Source: Larus michahellis
Taxonomy: Eukaryota > Chordata > Aves > Charadriiformes > Laridae
DNA: 64,000 nt
NCBI RefSeq assembly: GCF_964199755.1
Contig: NC_133910.1
Location: 13,834,711-13,898,710 of the forward strand
Reading direction: 5' to 3'
Positions within the stretch are counted from its first letter, which is position 1. Each line of letters starts with the position of its first letter. A model generated the notes under the pieces. That model ran no database searches, was not told the DNA's origin, and saw only the letters and a program-made list of their open reading frames with translations. Shown piece by piece: positions 1-12,280 of this stretch. A program made the translations under genes and the position numbers.

Positions 1-1667
1 TTCTTCTCTTCTACTGGGAATGTGCCCAAGCCCTAACCCAAACCCACTTGCTCTGTCAGGGACCCAAAAGCAACACTGTATTTGACAACAGCTTTTGAGC
101 AGCGCTGGAGATCCTGAAATCCCAGGTCAGCCCTGCCGCGACGGGCACCCCTGGTTTGGTACGCGTTTTAGGTGAGGGGTTCCCCTGACAGCCAGCTCCT
201 CTCTTCCTTGTCCCCCCCCATCCCTTACGGGGTAAAACTCCGCCTTGACAAGCCCCAGGGACAGGCGAGGGCTGACACTTGTGGCACGGTGCCGTCCCCA
301 GCGTGCGGTGCTGCTGCTGCAGTGTGCCATGGCTGCGAGCGCGGTAGCCCACCGGCTTCGGGAACGCACTTTAACGTCAGAGGAGGAATCCTGCTTGCTT
401 TGCCCACGGGAGCAGGCAGCCCACAGGGAAAGCACAAGATGGATTTAACCCACTGATAATGAAACCCTTTTGCATCACCTTGGAGCAGGGTGGAAATTTC
501 ACATTAACCCTCCTTTTGGGTAACGTAAGAGTGGGAATATATAGGTATATATGTAAGGTAGGAGGAACGTGGGGGCTGTTTGCTCACCAAAAGCCCCGTG
601 TTACTGGTCAGACAGTCATAGCGAGACAGGAATGAGTCAAATTAAAATGCCACCTCCCTGCTGTGAGAAGTCACCTCTCCCCGGTCCCCCAGCAGTTTGT
701 TCCCCAACCCTTGTCGCAGGCTTTGGCCCGCGATTGGATCAGCAGCGGCACCTGATCTCCCGCTGCCTGCACAGACCAGTCCTGCAGCTCTCGGTGCGGG
801 GCAGCACTGGTGCAGCAGGACTCTCTCTGCCCAGCCACGGGGACAAACGCTGAGCCTGCTGCTGGCAGATGGGGTGGTGGCTGGAGGTGCTGATGCTGCC
901 CTGGCGCTGGGGACAAGGCAGAAAGGAGAGGTCAGGTCTAAGCAAACCCTCCCGGCTGCTCATCCCAGGTGCCCTGGGTTGGGGAGATGCCGGCTCAGCC
1001 CCTCGAGGGTCATTTTGGGTGGCTTAAAAAAAAAAAAGTGGGTGAGGAGGGCTGAAGGAGGATGGGAATATGGAGTGGGGCTGGAGAACAGGACACACTG
1101 ACTCGGTGCGGTGCCCTCCTCGAGGCCTGAACATCTGCACGCACACCCCGGCCCTTCTTCCCTGCCTGTAAGCCGGGGTGAGGACACGGGTTCAGCATCG
1201 CGGATGTAAGGCAAATCCGCGCTGTAAGGTGTGGAGCAGAGGGAAGGGCACGCCGAGGGGCAGCCGCAAGCGACGGCCTGTCCCACCCCCCGCATCTGTC
1301 CCCACGTCCCCTCCCTGCTCAAACGGGAAGCGCCTCGAGAAGCAAACTGGCACCTGGCAAACACCGGGAGCGAGGGAGCAGAGCGGCTTATCTTGAGTTT
1401 AAGAGTACTTACAACAGGCCCGAAATCTGTAGGCTTTTTGGCTCCGACACCATCTTCAGCAAGGACAATTTGTTGCTCAGATGTTCCCAATTCCAGGCGT
1501 TTGGGATTTGCATGTGTAATTCTCGGGCTCATTTAGAAATCCTGTCTTTGGCGACCAGCTGCAAAGGAAAACAGAAAAGTCCACTGTATATAAATACAGC
1601 TCACATCCACCGAAATAACAAGGACGGGGCAGAGAGCTGTTCTGCCAGGGCTGCCGTGGGCTGCCAA

Positions 1668-1795
1668 CCTCAGCGTGTCCTTTTATTTCTCTGCACCTGA
1701 GTTTCCCAGTGTTTAAAATGAGGATTTGGTGCGGCCTTCCCTTGCTGGAATGCTTTGAGACAAAAAAAAGTTGTACCTACAAGCTAAGTGCTGTA
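1668..1795 (+). repeat. MIR-like CORE-SINE relic
   Basis: The order of blocks follows the second half of a MIR element in forward orientation. A pyrimidine-rich CCTcag/tctctgcacctgagtttccc block is followed by a TAAAATGaGGAt block, and then by a gctttgag/gctaagtgctgt tail. Match is by eye and diverged, so the exact subfamily and ends are uncertain. Confidence 0.5.
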
Positions 1796-2109
1796 AACAG
1801 GTAGTCAGAATTTAACACTGCAGCTACGTAGGAGAGCTATTAGCCAGAAAATCATGGAAACAAAGATTTTTTTTTTTTCCTTAAGAGGCTTAATGACATT
1901 TAACTGATATAAAAATAAGAGTTACCCAAACATAAGCAGGAGCTGGTCTGTTCCTCCGCTCTCTTTCTGTAGACCCATCGCCATCTGAAAGCTATAAATA
2001 AAGGCGTTTGGGAGAAAAAGCCTCTTTTAATGCCATTGAAACATGCTCTTGGAAGACCGTTATAGAGAGACAGGACACAAACCCATCTGAAAGGAGGGGC
2101 CAAGCCTTT

Positions 2110-2171
2110 AGCTGGTGTAACTCACTGTAATCCCACTGACCTCCACGGAGCTGCATTGATTTATGCCAACT
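2110..2171. repeat. Imperfect palindrome of an old amniote dispersed repeat
   Basis: The left arm begins agctggtgtaactcactg, and the right arm reads as its approximate reverse complement, ending ttgatttatgccaact. The arms are about 30 nt each with a short centre around ctgacctcc. The wording closely resembles a widespread palindromic repeat of bird, turtle and crocodile DNA (GGTGTAAATCA…TGATTTACACC type). Family name not assigned. Confidence 0.55.
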
Positions 2172-2257
2172 GAGTATTTGCCCCAGCTTTCCATGATGAA
2201 GGGACTATTGGAACATACATATTTTTTACCCACTGTGGTGACAGGCAAACAGAAAAC

Positions 2258-2282
2258 AATAATAATAATAATAATAATAAAA
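2258..2282 (+). repeat. (AAT)n microsatellite
   Basis: About eight uninterrupted AAT units followed by an A run. Simple sequence, likely length-polymorphic. Confidence 0.95.
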
Positions 2283-4975
2283 AATATCAGTCAGTCAACC
2301 AGAGCGCTAATACTTAGAGCAGGCTTTGGATTAATTTTTCACTTTTATGCATCGAAGTTGTTAGCTGTGTCTAAGCTGGCCATTACATCGAGGACAGAAA
2401 CAGCTGAGAAATACTGGAGCAGATGGAGCTGTGCGTAACGCTCCTATAGGGATGGTAGCTGCAGAGGGGATAATTTAGACACACACGTTTAAAGTGGTGC
2501 TGACAAATTTTGGGGCTAAATGCAGTATTTTTAAACATAAAGGAAAAATAAAGCTCAGATAACATGGAAAAGCTGGCATTATTTTCCGTGCGAGTCAGCA
2601 GATGCTGCTGGGAACGTGACAGCCCCCAGCGTGAGGATGCGGCTGTGCTCCCTGACCCCCCCCTCCGTGCGGAACTGGGGCAAACTCCCGTTTGGCCCCT
2701 TGGCTGGTGTTAGTGCTCCCCCGAGCAGGGTTTTCCCCTGTGCCCCTAGGGAAGGATGCTGCTGTGCAGCGGGAGGCGGCAGGATCAGGCCATGGAGCTC
2801 TGGCCTGGGCAGGAGCAGCTGGACCAGGTCCCCGCTGGGATCTCCTGCGGCGGGCGCTGGTTTCCGCACCGGGTCGTGCAGAACCCGGTGGGACCCGTGT
2901 CGGGGGCTGGGCACTGCCGGAATGGCATTATCCAGCCTTGTTTCTTCATCTCCATGGAGATGTGCAAGAAGCAGTGCAGATGGAGATATGCAAAACAGAG
3001 AGATAAATACATCGGAGTTTGCATACGATCAGCCAAGGATCTGGAGAAGTTTCAGGTAGCTATTTCTCCCCTGGAGGACCCGGTGGGGCAGCTGGGCAGC
3101 ATCACATCATTGCTTTGCCTTACCGGGCATCTCGCTCTTGCAAGATTAAATCTTTGGTGCCCTGCAGCAGAGACAGGATGAACTCGAGAAATCGGCTTGT
3201 CAAGAGAACAAACCCCCAGCACTCGGGAGGGAAAACACAATCAAAACCAGATTTCACCGAAGAAAAAAAGGTTATGCTGTCCGTGGGAAGTGAAGGGAGG
3301 TCAGTTCACCATGGGAATTTACTCCAGGGGTTTAGAGGAAAAGGCTTCGCTGCCCGTGCCAGCCCCTGGCCCTTACCTGGGCTGTAAGCACGCGCTGTAG
3401 CCCGGTTAAACAGGCTCTCCGGTCTGACTTGAGCCTGCTCAGCTAAACCAGCAGAAATGCGTCCCTTTTGCTCAATGCCAGTTTTCTGCTAGTTTTACCC
3501 CCTGAACCAGCGCGCGTCAACCATCGCCGCCGTTTCGAGTGCTGAGGCAGGACCCTGCAGCTGGAGGACGGGGGGAAGAGGGACCACAGCAGCGTGGCTC
3601 CCACAGCTGGGGACATCTTTCATTTCCTTCCTCCTCTTCCCTACAACCCTGACTTGAATTGCTTGACGTGCCAGAGTAGGTGAGAGAGACGCTCGAAAGG
3701 ATAATTTAGACTTAAGCAGCTCTGAATCTGAGGTTTTCTTGCTGGAAAGGAAGTCGCCAGCGCAGGGAGGCAGGCAGAGGCAGCGATGTGGGATAGCCAA
3801 GGTGGCTTCTCGCTGCACCCGCCCCTTGCCCTGGTACCTGCTGGGAGCACGGGCTGGGTCTGAGCAGGGTTTGTCTTCTCCAGGGAGCTGGTGGAGAGGA
3901 AGGGTGCCGGAAAGTAGGAGGTTACGCAAGTCCATCTGGCCCGTGACTCATTAGGAGCTTTAAGGAATGGGGGCCGAGGATGCGATAGTGCCCGATGCCT
4001 GTCTGAAAAGGTTAACTGAACGTAGACATGTCACCGCTGGGTGCTCGGGGCTGGAGGCTGCTGTGCCTGGATTTGCCGTCCCTGCCCAGGCTGCTGCAGG
4101 GATTGCTTGGGTTCGTGCTGTGGGGCGGCCATCTGGAGGGCCAGGGATAAGCTGAGGGCTTCATTTCGTGCGGCAGAACAGGAAGAAACATATCTGAATG
4201 AGATCTGGGAGGCTAAAACCTACATAAAGCTGCTTGGCTGTCAGCAGCAGGGCTACAGTTGTACCACGAGAAATAGCTCAAAGTTCTTCCTTCTGGTGCA
4301 AGACAACATTTGTTAAGAGAGGGTTGTTGGCAGCTGCAGTCTTTGGCGATGCCCATACTGACTCTGAAGGTTTCAGAAGCGGCAGAAACAAGCTTGGCAC
4401 TGTTACAAGCCAGAACCCACTGATTTTGGAGGTGATCAGCTATAGTGAACCCAGGAAACCAGATAGGTTGGTTTCTTTTCACGCCTCTTCCCTGCTATTG
4501 TCAGCAAAGTGTTTGCTGGGCACTTTCTGATCTTTTCTTGGCTCAACACCACCGCAGAAAGATGCTGATGCAGCCAAAGATCATTCCACAGCGTTCTTTC
4601 CAAAACCATCCAAAAGGGCAGTTGTTGGCGTGTTATTTGACACGGACACGCTGTGCAAGCAAAGGCTGCTCACCTGGCTGGCACGCAGCCTCTGCTCTGG
4701 CAGCGGGCGAGGGGCAGCCAGCTCCACCAGCAGCCACCGCGCAGCCTCCACTCTCACTCCGGTCACGGGACCGTTGTAAGGCCTCATTTCTCTTCTCGTT
4801 ACCAAGCTGTGCAGATAAAGCGTGACGGTTTTGAAATCCCAGGTTTAACCACACTCGCTAGAATTAGGTGCAGCGTGCTCCACAAAGAAACACGGGACAG
4901 TTTCTTCTTCCCCGCTTCTGCCCATGCCTTCTCTTAAGCGGAGCGCTCTTCAGAGCCACCCTGGGCGCAGCCACG

Positions 4976-5004
4976 CTGCTCACCGACACCCTGCTCACCG
5001 ACAC
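4976..5004 (+). repeat. Short tandem duplication, 15-nt period
   Basis: Two head-to-tail copies of ctgctcaccgacac sit directly next to each other, the first followed by an extra c. Nothing suggests a function. Confidence 0.85.
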
Positions 5005-5906
5005 GCTGGGCTTTGTGGTGGGGTTTCGCAGGCTCTGCAGGCAGCATCCTGCCTTCAGCGACACAACTCCACCTTTTTGTTCTCATTTAAACCCTGGGCA
5101 AGTCCCGAGAAGGTCCTGTAATTCTGTAGGGAGCTGTCTGGGGTCAGATACCTCTGCTGGGAAGGAACACAGGGGCAAATAGATCTTAGTTGAACTGCGG
5201 TTCCTGAGCATCCTCTATCTGGTTCTCCTGCCATTTGCCCCCCAGACTCTGACCTGAGTAGGCTGGAGCAGCCCAGGGGGGTTATCAGCCTCCCTCGTAG
5301 CATCTCCAGTCCTGGTTTGGCACCTCCGCACCCACGGAGATGCTGTGGCTGCACCTTAGCGCCACGTCTGTCACAGAGCAAACCTCCAGGAAATTGTCAC
5401 ATCTCATCCCCCGGTGACAGCTGAACTGAGTGCCGGACGCGGTCTGAATGGAGAGTAATCCTAAACCATCTGCTGGAAGGGAGAGAAAGAGCCCCCAGAT
5501 GGTGTTTCAGCGCTGGGGAGGAGGTGGGGGGCTGCAGAGCACGACCTCCGCTCATCCGCCCGCCGAGGGCTGAGTTCATCCAGCGTCCCCGGAGCCTTTC
5601 CCTTCTCAGCTCTCTCTGACGAGCGCGGGGGGCGGCGAGCCAGGATGACTCGGGTTTAGAGAGCAGAGCGTAGGAACATCTCTCTGGTGGATGGGGGTCC
5701 TGGCAGGATTGCTCAGGGATCTCCTTTTGGCTGCCTTCGCTGAAAATTTTCTTCCAGGGAAAGGACTCCCTCTGCCTGCTGGCTGTGAGCTCAAGGAGAG
5801 GATTGCTGCAGCCGCCGGAGCTGACAGCAGCCCGTAAATCTGTGCGGGGAGACGTCACCCTTGCATAACCCCCGGCTGCTGCCGCCCCCCCGTCCTGCTG
5901 CTCGGA

Positions 5907-5941
5907 GCATCCCGCAGAGCATCCCTGCATCCCGCAGAGCA
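5907..5941 (+). repeat. Short direct repeat, 20-nt period
   Basis: Two copies of gcatcccgcagagca are separated by five bases in a GC-rich stretch. Confidence 0.85.
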
Positions 5942-7793
5942 GCCCACGTCCTGCCTTGCCCTTCACCTTCTGTGGTCCAGCCAGGCCGTCCAACCTGCAA
6001 ACCAGCCGTCCCCCGCGCCACGCAGCCCCTTGCCAACGCCTGCACAGGGCAGATTTTTTGCTAGGACTCCCCACTCGCTTGAGAAAAGATAAACGAGATC
6101 TTTATATCCCCCATGGCATCTTCTAGCTACAGCCAGACATTTACAGCTAACTGCTGAACGATCCAGCGGTTACAAACATGGAGGCACTTCACGGTCATTA
6201 ACTAATTAACAATCAGAACAGCCTTGTGAGACGATCACATTAGTCCTGGCCAGTGGAGAGGAGCAGATTGTCCCAAAGCTGCGTCAGAGCCCGACGCGTG
6301 TGTGTCCCCCCCTCGCTCAGGGAGCTATCGTGAGCCGCAGCACTGGACTTATTAAAGGCTTGGAGAGTTCCCCCGACGAGCCCCAGCGTGTCCCCTCTCT
6401 CTGCCTCCCAAGATAAGCCGGGTGCCCCGGCCCAGCCCGCAGCCGCAGGGCTTGGGGGGCCAGTCCCCAGCCCAGTGTCCCGGCCCCCCCACGGGGACGA
6501 CCGCAGGTGCCACAGCGGGAGCGAGCTGGTCACGCTGGCACATGTCCCTTCTGCCACTTGGGCAGCAGGGACGTCATCTCGGGGTGGCGGGGAGGGCCGA
6601 GTTGTAAGCAGGAAGGAGAAGGTGCATTAGAGCCGCCTGGTTTTGAAAAGAATGTCCTTAAAATACCTGCTCTGAGCACGTGGTCTGTGGCCGTGCCATC
6701 TTAGTGCCTTTACTCTGCAAATATCTAACCCGTTTTCTGAGATGTTTACAGTAGCTCGTTTCTATTGCCAAATCTAATCTTAAAAATTGAATTGGAAGTA
6801 ATAAAAAAAAAAAAATAATTCCACGTTGTGCATCAGCATTACAAGGTGACAGAGGACTGTTTTCACTTGCTGTCTCGCCAGAGAGGCTGACCTTTCCGCC
6901 CGTCTGGCCGGCACAGCGCAGAGGCGGCGGGCGCAGGCAGTTGTACAAGCCGGCCGACCCCGCTGTCTCTGGTTACCGTAACACCATCCCCAGCCCCTGG
7001 AACCGGGTCCGTCCTAGGGCTGGAGCAGGATGGGTTACACTGCCAGCGCCAGGCAGCCAGCGGGGAGGGACGTCGGCTCATCCAGAGAGAAAATGAGTGT
7101 TTGCTGGTAGGGGCTGAAAAGAAAGAACAGCGTAAGGCAGTGGGAACCTTTGGTTCAGGAGGTTGCAGTCAACAGGGAAGCTTTATGGTCCGGCTGAGTC
7201 CTTGATCTTCCACTCCTTAGGGCTTTGTCACCTCACCCCCAGGGCCAGCTCTGAACTTGCCCATTCTTCTGCCCACGCGGGAGATTTTTATGCTGTTGAG
7301 AGGAGGAACCTCAGCCCCGAGCCCTGCGCTCACCAGCCCAAGAGGCAGGAGATCCCCCACGCGGTGCTGGAGCGAGTCCTTGTGTTCAGCCGTGCTCCGG
7401 CAGCCAGGGAGCTGCAAGAGGAGACCTCCAGTGCTGGATTTTCTCCAACACCGGAGTTTGCTGAGCACCTGCCCTTTGCAGCATCACTTAAAAACCCACA
7501 TATTTTGAACCGCTCCAGGTAGCCACCGGTCCCTGCAAGGAAAGCCCTGGCCCTGCCGGGTGGTGGTTCCTCAGTGGCGTTGAACAGCAGGATAGACTTT
7601 GGTGACCAGTCCTGGAAATCTGCAGACAGTATTAATGGCAGGGATGAGCTTTTTCGGCGGGATGGTGTGAAAGGCACAAATTCCAGTAAAAGCTAAAGGG
7701 GGGGATGCATTCACAACTCCTTCCTCAAAGTTCGGCATGTTTCTAAACTAGTTAATTAATGCATTATCCTTAATTTGTTGTTGCTTATTGCAG

Positions 7794-8322
7794 GTCAAGT
7801 TGGGAGCTTCCGGATCTACTGGATGGTAAAATCCAGGCCATCAGCGACTCAGACGGAGTGAACTATCCCTGGTATGGAAACACGACAGAAACCTGCACCA
7901 TCGTGGGTCCCACAAAGAAGGAGTCCAAGTTCAACATCAGTATGAACGACAACTTTTACCCGAGTGTGACGTGGGCCGTGCCCGTCAGCGAGAGCAATGT
8001 GGCCAAACTCACAAGCATTCACCGGGATCAAAGCTTCACCACCTGGCTGGTTGCAACCAACATGGCTACCAACGAAATGGTGACCTTGCAGACTATCAAA
8101 TGGCGCATGAGGCTGGGCATCGAGGTGAATCCCAGCAGACCCCTGGGGCAGCGTGCCAAGCTGCAGGAGCCCTCTGCTCAAGAGCAGCCCCAGGTCCTTA
8201 GCAAGAATGAGCCAATACCACCCAGTGCCCTTGTCAAACCCAATGCCAATGATGCTCAGGTACTCATGTGGAGGCCAAAGGATGGACCACCACTTGTGGT
8301 GATACCTCCAAAACATCGATAA
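7794..8322 (+). CDS. FAM78A: FAM78A terminal coding exon (partial gene)
   Basis: This exon encodes the last 175 residues of FAM78A, a vertebrate protein of unknown biochemical function. It starts after a pyrimidine-rich acceptor ending ttattgcag at 7793. The first base G completes a split codon whose first two bases come from the upstream exon (expected ATG, by match to the family peptide M-S-S-W-E-L-P-D-L-L). The frame runs through SSWELPDLLDGKIQAISDSD, the conserved YPWYGNTTET and SMNDNFYPSVTWAVPVS blocks, QSFTTWLVA, TIKWRMR, and KPNANDAQVLMWRPK with the C-terminus PPLVVIPPKHR and a TAA stop at 8320–8322. I see no signal peptide or membrane segment. The intron is phase 2, and the first coding exon is outside the window. 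The gene is convergent with NUP214, as in human. Confidence 0.95.
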
Positions 8323-11300
8323 TATACACCTGGCGTCCCGGCACTAAAAGGGAGAATAAAAAACAAAAACAACCTGAAGCAAAACAATCACTTAGGTATT
8401 AGAATACACACGTATAATCTGAGCAAAATCAAAATGCACTTTTTAGTCATTCAACAAATGCAACCATTCTACCTTCTCCCATTGGGACGGATTTCACTGT
8501 GCTAAAGCTAAAGAGGAGACCTTTGACCGGGGTCTGTCTCGTCACTGGATTCCTAAGGGAAGAAACTAACACTGATGTCTACCCGTAGAGCTTTTGTCTT
8601 TTTCTTCCCTACTTTAGTTACTTTTTGAACTTCAGTCTCATTAGCTTGTCCAGACTGCCCAGAACAATAAGAACATTTTATTTGGGATTTAAAGAATCTT
8701 TTTTTTTTTTTTTCTTTTTGGTTGAGAACGAAACAATTTCCTGGAGCAAAAAGTTGACTATTTAAGATAAGGATTATTTTTTTTTTTTTCCAAGCTGTAA
8801 GGTTCTGAGTTGCAAATCCAAGTCATGCGGCCTTATGTAGACTTTGCTTTGCATTGCCAAACTTTTGCCTTAAAGCTATGTTTGAAAAAAACCAACAAAA
8901 ACACCACCAGGCAGAATGTCCTTTCTACAGATTTTCTGGGAGAAAGCTTTGGAATAAGGAATAGATTGCCAGCGTGTCATGGGCTGATGGATGAAAAGGG
9001 CATGAAATCGGAAGAAGCGTGATAAAAAGAAAGTCTTCCTGGTTTTGAAACCTGGAAGAAGGAAGCATGGAAATAATCTCAGTTTCAAAGCAATGCAAAT
9101 AACAAACCTGCTGTGGGATGTCTCTTGAGTGGGAGCTGCTAGGCCATCTCCCTGCTTCGCCGGAGGGGCAACAGGCAGACTTGCACTGCTCACACGTGGT
9201 GATCTCAGCCTCCCGTTAGCGTTGTAATACCGGATAATCTCACAGCTGGAGCTGTGGCCCTGGGAGTCAACAAGGATCGAGAGGGCAGGGGGATTTCCCA
9301 CCGGGTTTGTCTTTAGGACACGCAGGTGTTTGCCCAGCTAGCCCACGGTCTCACCTTCTCGTGGCCCGAGAGCCAACGGCTCGCGTGCCGGCTGTTGTTG
9401 GTGAAGCTCTGTTGCCCTGTTTTCCCATGAAATTCAGATGATGGTGCTGTAAGAAGAGCAGGATATAAAAAGGATCCTTCTGAAGTCATTGGAGACGCAC
9501 GGGTGTAAGTGAGGGCAGATCTTTATCTACCAAGTCTACTCGGCAATAGCCATAATTCAGGAACAGCCACGTCTGAGAATACCAGGCACCCATTCCTAGC
9601 AAACACTACAAGCAAAAGCTATGGAAAGCTGCTCTTCCCCCGATAACAAATCACACTGGGGCCAGTAGGTAATTTTCTTCCAAACGGCCTCACGATGTAC
9701 GTGACTGTCAGGAATGGGGTACAGACAGGACCATGGTACTGTCATGGCACAACCATCTGTGTAATGCACGAGAAGGTACCAGCAGGGCAGCCCCCGGCCC
9801 TCGGGGGTAGATCCTCCGGTGAGAAAGGTGCATTCGGGGCAGGGGGTGGAACCTCTAGGTTTCAGTAAGGGCCAGATGGCTTCAGAGATAACCAGATGCA
9901 CTTCTGCGGGGGAGGCTGGGGGAGCGGGAGGGGCAGGGTTTGCAGGCGGAGGAAGTTCTGCAGCAGAGGTGGCATCTGGAGGACAGGGCACGGGACGGGG
10001 AGCAGAGGATCCGCTCTCTTGCTCCAGCACATGGCCTAAGGCAGATCACTTCCCCTTCCCTCGGCAGCTCCTTCCCCTAGATAGAACACTTCTTCCTCTT
10101 ACTAAAAATTCGCCTCAAGAGCTGGGACTGAAGAGCACCCAGCGTGCCAGACTCCAGCCTGGCCCTGCTGAGCTGCTCCGAACAGGTCTCACGGCCACAA
10201 ACACGCTGCTCCAAAGGCTCTCCCCTCCGAGAGGCACCGACTCGCTGCTATTGCCATCTTCACCTTCCACGTGGACATTACCAGCAAGAAGTTCTCCTTC
10301 CTCACTTCTCCAAAGCCACGCCATCTACTTCGGCAACAGGTCCGACATCACCACCTGCCTGGGGAAGGGATGCCCAGAAGATACGCCCACCCCCTTCCCC
10401 CCAGCCGCAAACCAGCAAACAAGGATCCTGAGTCCCTGCACCAACCCCCCATTTTTCGGAGGTGCTCGGCCACGGAGCTGCTCACTCCAACGGGCAGATC
10501 TTTGAGGTCCAGCACAACAAGAAGCTTGCAAACGAATGGACTGGATCAAACCCAAATCCACGAGCCAAAGGTTGCCTAAATCTAGGCTTTGGGACTATAA
10601 AGGATGAAGCTAGGGAGACTTTGACTTGCACAGTCACTCTCTGTATTAAACTCCATTTTCTTACGTGGATTCAAACCCTAACTACGGCTCTACCGGCACA
10701 GCCCTTTGGGACTGGTCTGTATTTTCTCCTAGGCAATACATGCAGAAGAGGACAAGACGTGAGCTGTGGGTGAATAGCCGATAACGCTTACACGCGTCTC
10801 GGCAGCCGCGTAGGTGCGCTTCCGGGCAGTCCCGCAGGTGGGAGCAGAAGGGGTATTCTTGTCTGGTATTCACTTTGTCTCCAGGTGCTGAGTACTTACA
10901 GTTCTCACCAATGTCAGCACAGGTTGAAGAAATCAGACCCAGTTGTCTTAATTAGCTGCACAAAGGAATTCCAAGGAAAGATTTCTTCTCAGTCACCAAA
11001 AACCACATTCAGGGAACACCTACGTCCTTTTCCACTTAGCTGCGTGTTGGACTTCGTCTCCCAGTGCATTAAGTAAATCTGGTCCCTCCTACTCCCTCTA
11101 CCTGGCGGACTGGATGCATCCATGCAATTTGGTAGTAACCTCCTGGCTAATTCGTCCTGTTGCACTGAACAGACCCAGCTGAGCAGTAAAATACGAAATT
11201 CAAATTTCACTTTGGGGTCAGCTTTGCATGGACTTCTTCCTTCCCAAAGAATGCCTTTATCCCGTGCCTAGGTTGAGACGTGCCCCTCCACCTCCATTCA

Positions 11301-12060
11301 CATCACCAGACACGGCGCAGAATAGCGATGCTGCCGCTTTTGAGATTTCACGCGTTGTGATTAAAAATGATGTTTTCCCAATGCTGCTTCATTAGAAAAC
11401 TGATGGGGACAGACTGAGTGTAAAAGGAAGGGTGGTTGGAGGTAACAGGTGCTACAGACATCACTACTGGCACAGCTGGTTAGTAGCCGTGTGGTTAGAA
11501 CAGGGATTGATGGGGTCCCAACGGGGACTTAAATGTCTGGGGAGCTGGGGCATCCTGCGGCGAGTAAGGTGGTAAATCAGCAGAGGTAAATAAAGCTCCT
11601 TCTCTGGCAGCTTTTTGCAGAACCAGGAATGCACAAAGGAGGCGCTGGGGAGGTGATGGGGCACCAACGCGGGATAATGACGTACGTGAGCTTGTCTCTG
11701 CCTCACCTCTCTCATCAACGATGCTCAGCTCTTTACGGCCCCGCATGGCACGGGAGCCGGACCGTCCCTGTCGAAACCCCACAGTGGTCCAGGGTGGGAG
11801 GCAGCAGGGCGAGCCCTGGCCGAGACCCTCACCTGCGCCTTCTCCCCGCCCCGGCAGCCGCAGGGCAGGGGCTGGGAGACGCCATGGAGCTTGGCCAACA
11901 TGGCGAGAACATCACGGGCCCTTTGGTTCTCCTTTCCTACCCTTGACGAGCGTGGCGAGAGAGGGACGGCCCCTCGGGGAGTCAATAAAGGTATTAAGCA
12001 GCGTTGGGGGGGAGCAGACCTGTTGAGCTGGCGCAGCGGAGAGAAGGCTGGGTCCAGCAC

Positions 12061-12086
12061 GGGGGTACGGGGGGGTACGGCGGGGG
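12061..12086 (+). other. G-quadruplex candidate
   Basis: G runs of 5, 7 and 5 at 12061–12065, 12069–12075 and 12082–12086 are separated by short loops (tac and tacggc). The 7-G run can be split, giving four G-triplets with short loops. It lies about 80 nt before the candidate splice acceptor at 12163–12164. Confidence 0.5.
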
Positions 12087-12164
12087 CTGCCCCAGCCCCG
12101 GCACCGCTGTCCCCCCCTGCCCCGGCTCCCGGCGCAGCAATAAGAATCGTCCTTGGTCTTGCAG

Positions 12165-12280
12165 AGATACTGTGAAAACAAAACCAAGATGTACCGAGTC
12201 TGGACACTTAACAGAGATGTAAAAAACAAAACCCTGCTTTTATAACGGACAGAGAAATAAAGTGAAGTTTTCAAATGCGT
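12165..12280 (+). other. Candidate plus-strand terminal exon with poly(A) signal
   Basis: A good acceptor (gtccttggtcttgcag, AG at 12163–12164) is followed by about 90 nt and then AATAAA at 12256–12261. A GT/T-rich stretch follows after about 12290. The segment has no long open frame, so it would be a noncoding exon: an alternative FAM78A 3' end or a separate lncRNA. Prediction only, with no transcript evidence. Confidence 0.3.

Larger units (their letters stand above)
1..7793 (+). other. FAM78A: FAM78A intron (3' part), no coding exon found
   Basis: This stretch lies upstream of the FAM78A terminal exon, and the acceptor at 7792–7793 closes it. I looked for the FAM78A first coding exon (N-terminal Met-Gly-Cys peptide, and an exon end providing AT of a split Met codon) and did not find it, so exon 1 should lie to the left of the window and the intron is at least 7.8 kb. 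The stretch is GC-rich, with chance open frames of up to 225 codons that match nothing I recognise. It also contains a MIR-like relic, a palindromic repeat, an (AAT)n run, two short tandem repeats and two AT-richer islands that look like conserved noncoding DNA. Calling it an intron is inference from the human two-exon gene structure. Confidence 0.65.
8323..12280 (+). other. FAM78A: FAM78A 3' UTR and possible extension
   Basis: Sequence directly after the FAM78A stop. An early AATAAA lies at 8355–8360, only 33 nt past the stop, and has no convincing GT-rich element after it. T-rich runs follow at about 8699–8723 and 8777–8790. Further plus-strand signals occur at 10645–10650 (ATTAAA), 11589–11594 and 11984–11989 (AATAAA), and 12256–12261 (AATAAA). 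I cannot tell from sequence alone which is used, so the right border is only the last plausible one. Open frames here, including 9819–10505 (228 codons), look like chance products of GC-rich DNA. Confidence 0.45.

Noticed and set aside
2756..3181. Open frame with an exon-like look (CFFISMEMCKKQCRWRYAKQ) and a donor-like gtagct after 3055
   Set aside because: No matching acceptor-bounded peptide of FAM78A or any family I know. The Lys/Arg-rich part comes from a local atgtgcaag/atatgcaaa near-repeat.
4041..4316. Open frame containing EQEETYLNEIWEAKTYIKLL
   Set aside because: Protein-like by eye, but no recognised family, no upstream exon evidence and no conservation data.
5397..6074. 225-codon minus-strand open frame
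   Set aside because: GC-rich DNA with no recognisable domain, no splice context and skewed Arg/Gly/Pro/Ser composition expected by chance.
7796..7840. Peptide QVGSFRIYWMVK in another frame at the FAM78A exon start, resembling a FAM78 exon 1 motif (GSFRI)
   Set aside because: Out of frame with the conserved SSWELPDLL coding and runs quickly into non-family sequence; coincidence.
9819..10505. 228-codon plus-strand open frame downstream of FAM78A
   Set aside because: Lies in the likely FAM78A 3' UTR, low-complexity Gly/Ala/Pro/Ser product with no family resemblance.
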